The position numbers and the translations under genes are program-made. From Candidatus Collinsella stercoripullorum (GTDB lineage Bacteria > Actinomycetota > Coriobacteriia > Coriobacteriales > Coriobacteriaceae), in contig DXAO01000002.1 of the NCBI GenBank assembly GCA_019117005.1, positions 16,484-80,483 on the forward strand: 64,000 nucleotides of DNA. Direction: 5' to 3'. The notes under the pieces were generated by a model, which searched no databases, was not told the DNA's origin, and was given only the letters and a program-made list of their open reading frames with translations. Shown one piece after another: positions 18,501-24,201 of the stretch; position 1 is the first letter of the stretch, and each line of letters starts with the position of its first letter.

Positions 18501-18852
18501 CGCGCAGGGCGAGCACGCGGGCCTCGCCCTCGGTCGCCATGCCGCCGCGCCAGAAGATGGGCACGTTGCTCGAGCTGTGGGCGGTGGGCGCGGAATCGTC
18601 CCCCGCATCGCGCTCGACGGCGCGCGCCACGAGCGCGGGGTCGGGCTGGTCGAGGTCCAGCGCCTCGGCGAACTCCAGGCGCTCGTCGAGTGTGCCGTCC
18701 GCCTCGTAGGCCTCGCGCTGCTCCTCGGTGAGCTGGCAGGGAGAGGCGGCGGCGGGGCGGGCGGGCGCGAGCGCGAAGACGCCGGCGACCAGCGCCGTCG
18801 CGACGAGACGGCGCACGTTCGCGGGGATGATGCGGATCGGATCGAGGGGCAT
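15514..18852 (-). CDS. Secreted, cell-wall-anchored M6-family metalloprotease
   Basis: A 1112-residue surface protease. A signal peptide (about 1-40, hydrophobic VATALVAGVFALAPA ending AAASP) precedes a zinc metalloprotease domain with HETGHVLGLPDYY, where His276, Glu277 and His280 are the zinc/catalytic residues and Asp286 fits the extended HExxHxxGxxD motif of M6 (immune inhibitor A-like) enzymes. After residue about 500 come beta-rich regions. A Pro/Asp/Glu-rich stalk then leads to LARTGD (residue 1077 on), a hydrophobic helix and RRRRR: a sortase-type sorting signal with Ala in place of Pro. The start is ATG 18852 with AAGGAGG; the 44 codons further upstream are not signal-like. A monocistronic gene. 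M6 enzymes degrade host proteins such as antimicrobial peptides, but the target here is unknown. Confidence 0.9.
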   Translation of the reverse strand: MPLDPIRIIPANVRRLVATALVAGVFALAPARPAAASPCQLTEEQREAYEADGTLDERLEFAEALDLDQPDPALVARAVERDAGDDSAPTAHSSSNVPIFWRGGMATEGEARVLALRVSFPAEGDEPALDFEQGDTLEALDALIDGGGGSFPYEDLSSYYRRSSYGKLSISGDAFDYTALHARSHYDDDVLALFAEAMSALDAQIDYSDYDANADGYIDAVYLHFAGGDTGWMSTWWSITQTWGDTGTAFDGVKPSKVVTLHLPSDDPFAAATVIHETGHVLGLPDYYSASTQTGGAFWPSGIMGSDMMMDNVGDHNGFSKWLLGWLDGDEVTRVEASSAGIVVSRGGEVVERVSPGGDGTSALQLSLASYTDDDPARTGGIIVLSNEDEGMFSDYYVLQYDTFAGNQSLYLPPVSEDAEPQAIPNGFRMYRVMAELTDGGFDFIHSNMYGSVNNQLIELVDPDMDEMHVPGSGDVICGADSGEYGCMLREGDEVTPDTHPSTNFFEAANFGYTGIGVRVDACGDDAGTLTVSHSGLDKPDTPDFALEPVDGQALYNAGTLVFEASVSVRASLMENPTVVIDGRVYPAALRAEGTRVEVETRLDPTVIGPDSVCEVVFPAGQFSIGADGAGEETASPETRVPVAAGDVARIARSGEYDIERAADAACVVSEPIELDGGTRAVFALQGDRITALLVAEDGAAERSLELDGAYPQVEACTRIEACALGGDRAALVLMGGEGARVLLADLGGGEAADAGSIRSFDAPVPMRAGDGVLLLAGTLAALVEEGPDGPEMTFGVLDATAVAAAGDGTVVWERFDPQAMTSRFMMVSGEDLARALRAAGSGTEDAALGAAPVTDALGAGEVRELEDAGITELVDADARGGRVALLGHASGAGWEESGARAAVFDAEGALTGSVDVAGAASAPGAGSTFFSRVRLAGDGSLAVTGFQAQDSGYTPLETVLFAASSDGPVGGEPVGRVIANAPVQGVWMDDGSWLALSWPMGEPPGPAGAPAGDAASDGGDGAEALGYVVTEPVAAADDPGDPDTPVDPEAPEVPDQDGGPGDADDPSGSAREPGILARTGDGMPAAVLAAGGAGAVCAAAGIALAIRRRRR

Positions 18853-18997
18853 GGTGCCTCCTTGTCGGCAGACCGGTTGCTCGGTCCATTGTGGCAGATT
18901 CCGGCAGTTTGCAAACGACCCACGTCGGTCAAACGGCGCGGACGCCCCGCACCGGCCCACGAGCGCCCCACCGGCTGGCTTCATCCCCGTTTTCCGC

Positions 18998-19003
18998 TAT
19001 ACT
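18998..19003 (+). promoter_or_regulatory. -10 box of tRNA-Val
   Basis: TATACT ends 10 nt before the first base of tRNA-Val, ideal spacing for transcription to begin just ahead of it. The -35 is poorly conserved. Confidence 0.7.
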
Positions 19004-19013
19004 GTTTCATCAC

Positions 19014-19086
19014 GGGCGATTGGCGCAACGGTTAGCGCAGGTGCTTTACACGCACAAGGCTGGGGGTTCGAATCCCTCATCGCCCA
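19014..19086 (+). tRNA. tRNA-Val (anticodon TAC)
   Basis: Acceptor GGGCGAT pairs with ATCGCCC; D-stem GCGC/GCGC; anticodon loop TTTACAC gives TAC (reads GTA); T-arm GGGGGTTCGAATCCC. The discriminator is A and the CCA end is not encoded (CCC follows). Its 3' end from the T-arm on, plus its terminator, is repeated 189 bp downstream. Confidence 0.96.
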
Positions 19087-19100
19087 CCCCAGAAATTGTC

Positions 19101-19125
19101 AACGGTGCCGCCCCGGCACCGTTTT
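19101..19125 (+). terminator. Terminator of tRNA-Val
   Basis: ACGGTGCCG and CGGCACCGT form a 9-bp stem with loop CCC, followed by TTTCGTTT. A second copy with the same stem lies at 19290-19315. Confidence 0.9.
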
Positions 19126-19140
19126 CGTTTCGTGCCCCCT

Positions 19141-19260
19141 GCACAGGGATTCGAACCCCCGTTGGGGGCGCGGAGCTGAGGAGATGCGCGAGCATCTCCC
19201 AGCGAAGCGCGCAAGGGCCCGGAGGGCCCGCAGCGGGAGGCCGCGCCCCGCGCGGCCGAC
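19141..19260 (+). other. Structured element E1 between the two tRNA-Val tails
   Basis: It begins with GGGATTCGAACCCCC (19146-19160), an exact reverse complement of the T-arm of tRNA-Val. Then come hairpins: CCCCC-GTT-GGGGG (19156-19168); GGAGATGC-GCGA-GCATCTCC (19180-19199) clasped by GCTG (19175-19178) and CAGC (19200-19203); and GGGCCC-GGA-GGGCCC (19215-19229). The same series, with compensating base changes, occurs as E2 behind tRNA-Glu. It lies downstream of the first terminator. Whether it is transcribed cannot be seen. No protein frame is credible; the antisense frames here resemble the spurious proteins often predicted across tRNA tails. Confidence 0.75.
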
Positions 19261-19343
19261 ATCCCTCATCGCCCACCCCGGAATGGTCAACGGTGCCGCC
19301 CCGGCACCGTTTTCGTTTCGTGCCCCCCCTGCACAGGGGGATC

Positions 19344-19812
19344 CGACCCTCAACGGGAGCATGGGGCGCATGAGCTGCGGGGGCGTTCGCCGCGCGCCGA
19401 GGGCGCCGACGGCGCCCTCGGCGGGCGATTCAGGTGCGCGGCCGTTCGTTTTCCAGGAGCTGGCGCAGAATCGCCGTTTGGGGGAAGCCCATCCCCGCGA
19501 ACGGGCCCCTGCCGCCGCGATTCGGTCTAGCCAAGGCGCTCCCCAGCACGCGCAGCGGCAACTGGAGCGCCAGACACATGGTACAGGGAACATTTTTCCG
19601 CTTTTCGACACCTGAGATCGCGCCGAACCGAGCCCCCGTCATCGCTTCGACGAGCTCTCCCTCAGCCCTCCTATCCCCAAACGGTGATTTTCTGCCATGA
19701 TCGCGAACGCGAACGAAAAACGCACGCTGTCGGGCTCGACGAAGGCCCCCAAAAGGTCCCCCGGATTGCCGCGCGACAGGCCGCCCCGCCCTCACCATCC
19801 CGTCTCAAGGCA
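19344..19812. other. Gap with no supported gene, GC transition zone
   Basis: Open frames exist on both strands, but none has a convincing ribosome site or a recognisable family. Noted here: a perfect hairpin CCGAGGGCGCC-gac-GGCGCCCTCGG at about 19398-19422. From about 19,570 on AT-richer patches such as ACATTTTTCC appear, marking the change to the less GC-rich block that follows. Confidence 0.5.
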
Positions 19813-19852
19813 GCGGCGGCCTCCCGCCGATCTCTCAGCGGGAGGCCGCCGC
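19813..19852 (-). terminator. 15-bp perfect hairpin downstream of the hypothetical gene
   Basis: GCGGCGGCCTCCCGC pairs perfectly with GCGGGAGGCCGCCGC across a 10-nt loop, 24 nt beyond the stop at 19876. No U tract follows on either strand. Confidence 0.65.
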
Positions 19853-19875
19853 TTCACGCAGCCGAATCAACGACC

Positions 19876-20421
19876 TCAGGTGTCCAGCTCCTCGATACGG
19901 CATATCGTCTGGAACAGCGTCTCGAACTCATCGAACTCGAACGTCCCCTCGGGATCGGTAACGATCGCCTCCGCCTCGTCCAAGAAACGAAGGAGCTCCT
20001 CTTTCTTCTGCTCGTCCCCCGACTCAACCACCGATATCACGTGCGCGAGCTGGAGCCCGACAGGATTTGTCTTCCCAGTCATATTGAAATCGTACCAACG
20101 CCGATAACAAGAGAGCAGATAGGACCAGTTGACATCATAGATGCGCTCGGCACCCGCACCACTTGGCGGGTTCTCGACATCGTACCGGATGTTGTCCAGC
20201 ATGATCGGCATCTGACTCACCGTATCCGCAACGAGGTCCGTCCGCGCGATGTGCGGACGCATCTGGCAATCTGCCTGCACCGACGCGATGAGCACCACCA
20301 AAAGGGCCACCACGATGATCCTGAAGCAGGTGATATGGCTACGGATGACGGTGCGGAGCTTCTCGAACATCTTGGAGCCCCCCGACACCAGCGGATCGAT
20401 GCCCAGTGCTTCCTTCTCCAT
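19876..20421 (-). CDS. Hypothetical protein with one N-terminal membrane helix
   Basis: I do not recognise this 181-residue protein. A short N-terminus is followed by one hydrophobic helix (about 35-51, RIIVVALLVVLIASVQA), then a mostly alpha-helical, acidic domain presumably outside the membrane. A TATAAT box (20440-20435, minus strand) ends only 9 nt before the ATG at 20421, so the message would be leaderless or nearly so. A second ATG at 20370, preceded by GGGGGG, is an alternative start that would still keep the membrane helix. Base composition matches the AT-richer block to its right. Confidence 0.55.
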   Translation of the reverse strand: MEKEALGIDPLVSGGSKMFEKLRTVIRSHITCFRIIVVALLVVLIASVQADCQMRPHIARTDLVADTVSQMPIMLDNIRYDVENPPSGAGAERIYDVNWSYLLSCYRRWYDFNMTGKTNPVGLQLAHVISVVESGDEQKKEELLRFLDEAEAIVTDPEGTFEFDEFETLFQTICRIEELDT

Positions 20422-20487
20422 GAGAAGTATATTATATGGTATGAAATCAAAAGTCCTGTTCAGCGCCTGTTTTCATCACCGTTATAG

Positions 20488-20522
20488 CGGAGGGGGACGG
20501 CCTCTCGGCCGCCCCCCTCCGG
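20488..20522 (-). terminator. Terminator of the nucleoside hydrolase operon
   Basis: GGAGGGGGGCGGCC and GGCCGTCCCCCTCC (minus strand) form a long stem with GAGA loop, about 55 nt after the nucleoside hydrolase stop and followed by CTATAAC. Confidence 0.7.
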
Positions 20523-20575
20523 AGCTCTACAACTGTCGAATTGACCGGTTTCCGACACTTGCCGATCGAGTCAAC

Positions 20576-21619
20576 CTATTTCACCGGAACCGTCTTGCTC
20601 AGATGCTCGAAAAGCATCTGGACAAACTTGCCGGAATCCGCATTTAGGGCAACCTTCGCAGTAACGGGCGCCGATCCCTTGAGGGTATTGTGAACATCCG
20701 CGACCATACGCCCGTCGCATAAGCCGAGCGAGATATCGATGTCCACGTTGCAGTCGACCAATTCAGTAACTACACTTGGATCGATGCAATACGCAACCGC
20801 CAGTGCATCATGAATCGGCGCGCGATCGGTGTCGTACCTATACAGCACCTTCTCGGCTACGGTACCCGGGGTATGGCGCAGCTCGAAATTGTGCTCACTT
20901 ACATCGTTCACCTTTAGGCCCTCGATACGCAGCTTTGCAAGTTCCGCAGCGAACTTCGCTGCCGGGGTACCGATGCGTTCAAGCTCCTTCGCCTCGTCAT
21001 AACTGATGCACGCCTTCCATGTCGCATCAAGTGGAAGGATCACTTTGGGAACCGGCGTATCCATCACGATCTTCGCGGCCTCGGGATCTGCCCAATAGTT
21101 GAACTCCGCAGATGAGGAGATGTTACACGCGATATGGCCTCCGCCCATGGATACAATCTCCTTGATCTTTCCCACGATCCGAGGCTCCATACGAATCGCC
21201 ATGGCGATGTTGGTAAGCGGCCCCACCGTCACAAGTGTGATATCTCCATCGGATTCCATGAGCGTATCGACAAGATAGTTAACCGCATGCTGGTGCTCAG
21301 CACCGATCGTTGCCTCAGGCAGCTTAAGATAATCCCCATGGCAATCATTTTTCGTGACTCGTGGAAGCTCGGGCTTGCGCTCCGGGATAAGGTTGCAAAC
21401 CAGCGGTTCCACACAACCCGCGTACACGGGAACCGAGCTGCCGAGAAACTGCTTCATGCGCAGCGTGTTCTCGAGCGTCTTGGGGAGGATGCGGTTGCCA
21501 TTGACCACCGTGATGCCCAGCACGTCCAACTTCTCCGAAAAAAGAGCGAGCATGATCGCGATGGCATCGTCGCTGCCGGGATCACAATCAAGGATGATCT
21601 TCTTCTTGTCTTCCATCAT
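20576..21619 (-). CDS. Nucleoside hydrolase (inosine-uridine preferring type)
   Basis: Splits ribonucleosides into base and ribose. The 347-residue protein has the N-terminal calcium-binding DCDPGSDDA motif (residues about 11-19), the VTVGPLTNIA and EIVSMGGG segments of the family, and the C-terminal APIHDALAVAY with the second metal-binding Asp. It is last of a minus-strand trio, DcuC-type carrier upstream and ribokinase before that, so released ribose would be phosphorylated by the product of the first gene. Ribosome site GAGAGGAACG precedes the ATG. Confidence 0.93.
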   Translation of the reverse strand: MMEDKKKIILDCDPGSDDAIAIMLALFSEKLDVLGITVVNGNRILPKTLENTLRMKQFLGSSVPVYAGCVEPLVCNLIPERKPELPRVTKNDCHGDYLKLPEATIGAEHQHAVNYLVDTLMESDGDITLVTVGPLTNIAMAIRMEPRIVGKIKEIVSMGGGHIACNISSSAEFNYWADPEAAKIVMDTPVPKVILPLDATWKACISYDEAKELERIGTPAAKFAAELAKLRIEGLKVNDVSEHNFELRHTPGTVAEKVLYRYDTDRAPIHDALAVAYCIDPSVVTELVDCNVDIDISLGLCDGRMVADVHNTLKGSAPVTAKVALNADSGKFVQMLFEHLSKTVPVK

Positions 21620-21658
21620 CGTTCCTCTCTTATTCTTTCAAGTTAACATCGATGACGA

Positions 21659-23023
21659 TCAGACCAGCCCCCCGGTCACTACAGACACCGCAAGGTTCAA
21701 GATCATCGCGAGTCCGAGGGGGACCATGTTGATTTTGATCACCTTCATGAGATCGACCTTCGCATATCCCGAAACTGCGATGACTGCTCCGGCGACCGGG
21801 GAAAGCGATCGACCGAGTGCGGTGCCGATCTCCATCGGCACCATAATCGAGGTGGTGGCGATTCCAAGCTTAGCCGCCATCTCAGGAACGAGCGGACCGA
21901 ATGCATACAGCGAGGCGGCGCCAGACCCCATGATCATCGCGGCAGCGAACGTGATGAGCGACATCAGCACGAGAGTGAGCACCGATGCCCCTTGCATCGT
22001 CGAGATCATATCAGCGATGATAGACACCCCTCCGAGCATCTTGATTCCCTGCGCGAAAACAGAAGCGGAAATGATGATGCTCACGATGTTGGAGAACGCG
22101 TCGGCCATGGAACGGAACACGACCTTGATATCGCCCGTGACATCGAGCTTGTTCGGACGGCGAATCAATTCGACTACGGCGACGATCACGATGGAGATGA
22201 AGCACGCAGTGATAACGTCCATGGGCACAATGGGCCAGATGGCGAACACAAGCACCAGCGCCAGCGGAATGAGGGGGAACAAGACGTAATAGCCGGGGCA
22301 GTCGACATCATCGACTTCGGTTTGCTCCTCGAGCTCCGCCTCGTCAAGCCCCTCCTTCTCGGCGACCCACTTGTAATAGAACGGAATCATGATCGCAAGG
22401 ACGACGATGATGCACGCAACGACAATGAATTGATGGTCAGTGAAGAACTGCACGACGGGCATACCGGACGTCTCCGCGGCGAAGATCGTGGAACCGTCGT
22501 TGGGGCCCCAGTCGATGCAGATGAGGCACATCGTCGAAGCAGCGATCAGAGGATGGACCCCCAGGGCGAGCATGATGGGGAACGTGGTCCCGAGAAGCAG
22601 TACGGCAAGTCCCGCTTGCGAGGTAATCACGAGCTTGAGCAACATACCGATCACGTACATACCGGCGAGAACGAGGTACTTGTTCTTAATCGCCCGCAAT
22701 GGTTTGACCGCCAGATACGCCAGCTTCTTTGAGGCCTTAATGTGATTCATATAGGCGCCGTATCCGGTAACTGTCATAATAATGGCGCCAACGCCCGCAA
22801 CGTTGGTCTTCAGGGACGTCGTGATGTACGCGAATGCATCAACGACGTAGTTCCCGCTTCCTTCTTCTCCCAAAGCTGACGTGCCAGTCAGGAAGGAAGC
22901 GAGGACGATGATCACTATTCCTGCGATCAGGAATACAAAGATAGGATTGATTTTCTTCAGGACGAGCCGCGCGACGATTACGCACGCGGCGAGCGTCAAT
23001 ACGATCAACAACGCCTGTTCCAT
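21659..23023 (-). CDS. DcuC-family anion/solute carrier
   Basis: A 454-residue integral membrane protein with about twelve hydrophobic helices and the family hallmarks of anaerobic C4-dicarboxylate carriers of the DcuC type (GTALGRSLSPVAGAVIAVSG near the C-terminus, DWGPNDGSTIFA in the middle). Known members exchange succinate and fumarate. Here the gene sits between ribokinase and nucleoside hydrolase genes on one transcript, so I infer that it imports nucleosides or pentoses. Family assignment is solid, substrate is not. Confidence 0.85.
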   Translation of the reverse strand: MEQALLIVLTLAACVIVARLVLKKINPIFVFLIAGIVIIVLASFLTGTSALGEEGSGNYVVDAFAYITTSLKTNVAGVGAIIMTVTGYGAYMNHIKASKKLAYLAVKPLRAIKNKYLVLAGMYVIGMLLKLVITSQAGLAVLLLGTTFPIMLALGVHPLIAASTMCLICIDWGPNDGSTIFAAETSGMPVVQFFTDHQFIVVACIIVVLAIMIPFYYKWVAEKEGLDEAELEEQTEVDDVDCPGYYVLFPLIPLALVLVFAIWPIVPMDVITACFISIVIVAVVELIRRPNKLDVTGDIKVVFRSMADAFSNIVSIIISASVFAQGIKMLGGVSIIADMISTMQGASVLTLVLMSLITFAAAMIMGSGAASLYAFGPLVPEMAAKLGIATTSIMVPMEIGTALGRSLSPVAGAVIAVSGYAKVDLMKVIKINMVPLGLAMILNLAVSVVTGGLV

Positions 23024-23042
23024 GTTGATTCTCCTCCGGTTT

Positions 23043-24032
23043 TTATCGAGCAGTGCGTTTTTTCGTCAGCCTCCCCGTGCCCCCTTCCGAATCGGCCCCC
23101 TCGCCTTCACCCAACTGCCGTGTCATGGGAGCCTCCTCGTTTTCCAGGAACTCCATGACCTCCTCGACAGCCGGTATAGATTGAGCCGCGCCCTCCCGCA
23201 TGACAGAGAGAGCCGAAGCCGCACTTGCACGAGCAAGTGACTCGGCTACCTCCGCTCCATGCATCAGACTGGCTAGGAAATATCCGCAGAACGTGTCTCC
23301 AGCGCCTGTCGTGTCGACGGTCTCGACGCAGACGGCATCACAGCGCACCGTGCATTCGCAATCCGCATAGCAGCTTCCAGCTGAGCCCAAAGTCAGAACG
23401 ATGCGCGCGCCATCAAATCGAGATCGCAGCGCCTCGATCAGGCTGAACGCCCCCTCGTTCACATTGACGCCTGTCAGGGCAGACGCCTCATGCTCGTTCA
23501 CAATGAAAAGGTCGACGAGATCGAGGTCGAGGGCGAGGGCGCTCTCGTTAATCGGCGACGGGTTGAAGATGACGACGGCACCGCGCTCCTTTGCCACGCG
23601 CATGGCGTACCCGACATTCGAGGTTTCATTCTGTAGCAGGACCGCATCCCCCGCACCGACTTCCGCCAACGCCCGATCGATTAGCTCACGAGAGAGCTCG
23701 TCGTTCGAGCCTCCGCAGATGATGATGTCGTTTTGACCGGTGTCGTCAACCTGAATAACCGCGTGCCCAGTGGGCCCTCCCACGCATTCTACGAACCGGC
23801 AATCAGCTCCTGCACCCTTGAGAAGCGAGACGAGCGCCTGCCCGTCATCCCCGACCGCACCGACATGCCAGACGTCAGCCCCTGCCCTTGCAAGCGAGAC
23901 GGACTGGTTGAGCCCCTTTCCTCCATACGATTCGGCATAAGATCGCGCTTTGATAGTTTCACCCGGTCGAACGAAGCGCTCTACGCGATAAACGCGATCG
24001 ATGTTCAACGACCCGATGTTCAGGATCTTCAT
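23043..24032 (-). CDS. rbsK: Ribokinase (PfkB family)
   Basis: Phosphorylates ribose to ribose-5-phosphate. The 329-residue protein has the PfkB N-terminal GGKGLNQSVSLARAGA motif and the catalytic VDTTGAGDTFCGYF motif. It extends about 25 Glu/Gly/Lys-rich residues beyond the usual C-terminus. First gene of the operon rbsK-dcuC-nucleoside hydrolase, behind a promoter and palindromic operator and divergent from the LacI-kinase fusion. A related sugar kinase substrate such as deoxyribose is possible; the gene symbol is by family and context. Confidence 0.85.
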   Translation of the reverse strand: MKILNIGSLNIDRVYRVERFVRPGETIKARSYAESYGGKGLNQSVSLARAGADVWHVGAVGDDGQALVSLLKGAGADCRFVECVGGPTGHAVIQVDDTGQNDIIICGGSNDELSRELIDRALAEVGAGDAVLLQNETSNVGYAMRVAKERGAVVIFNPSPINESALALDLDLVDLFIVNEHEASALTGVNVNEGAFSLIEALRSRFDGARIVLTLGSAGSCYADCECTVRCDAVCVETVDTTGAGDTFCGYFLASLMHGAEVAESLARASAASALSVMREGAAQSIPAVEEVMEFLENEEAPMTRQLGEGEGADSEGGTGRLTKKRTAR

Positions 24033-24045
24033 CTCTCCCCTTTCT

Positions 24046-24073
24046 AAGAAAATGTTTTCCGAAAACTTTTCTT
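24046..24073. promoter_or_regulatory. Palindromic operator for the LacI-type repressor
   Basis: The sequence GTTTTC-C-GAAAAC (24054-24066) is a perfect inverted repeat about one central base, nested in AAGAAAA (24046-24052) and TTTTCTT (24067-24073). It lies just downstream of the rbsK promoter, between promoter and start codon, where a bound LacI-family dimer would block transcription. Confidence 0.7.
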
Positions 24074-24086
24074 TCGCCGCTGGTAC

Positions 24087-24114
24087 AGTAAAATGAGTGC
24101 TGTGGGCATGTCAA
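24087..24114 (-). promoter_or_regulatory. Promoter of the rbsK-dcuC-nucleoside hydrolase operon
   Basis: Minus-strand TTGACA (24114-24109) and TTTACT (24092-24087) with 16-bp spacing; the expected start point lies just upstream of the palindromic operator. Confidence 0.7.
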
Positions 24115-24201
24115 GCACATTCCGCTCGACAACCGCTCGCCGACCGCAAACGGTAAACGAGCAGATCGATTCACCTATGGCTTGCACATCAGGGAGGCCG
24201 C

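Larger units (their letters stand above)
19072..19343 (+). repeat. Duplicated tRNA-Val 3' tail plus terminator, 189-bp spacing
   Basis: The 3' half of the tRNA-Val T-arm, the acceptor 3' strand and the terminator (19072 to about 19150) recur at 19261 to about 19341. Differences are confined to AGAAATTGTC versus GGAATGGTC and a few C residues. The second copy has no tRNA 5' part and cannot make a tRNA. Just after it the sequence GGGGATCCGACCC looks like a decayed version of the inverted T-arm that begins the intervening element, as if a further unit once followed. Confidence 0.9.

Noticed and set aside
16186..19035. 949-codon open frame on the plus strand opposite the M6 protease
   Set aside because: Antisense shadow of a GC-rich gene: low-complexity Arg/Ala/Gly/His composition, no ribosome site. 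The minus-strand frame has a signal peptide, catalytic motif and sorting signal.
19046..19276. 76-codon minus-strand frame ending DEGFEPPALCV
   Set aside because: It runs antisense across tRNA-Val and element E1. Frames of this kind are often predicted across tRNA tails and are not proteins.
19430..19798. 122-codon minus-strand frame right of the tRNA-Val repeats
   Set aside because: No start signal or family; could be a decayed gene, but nothing supports it.
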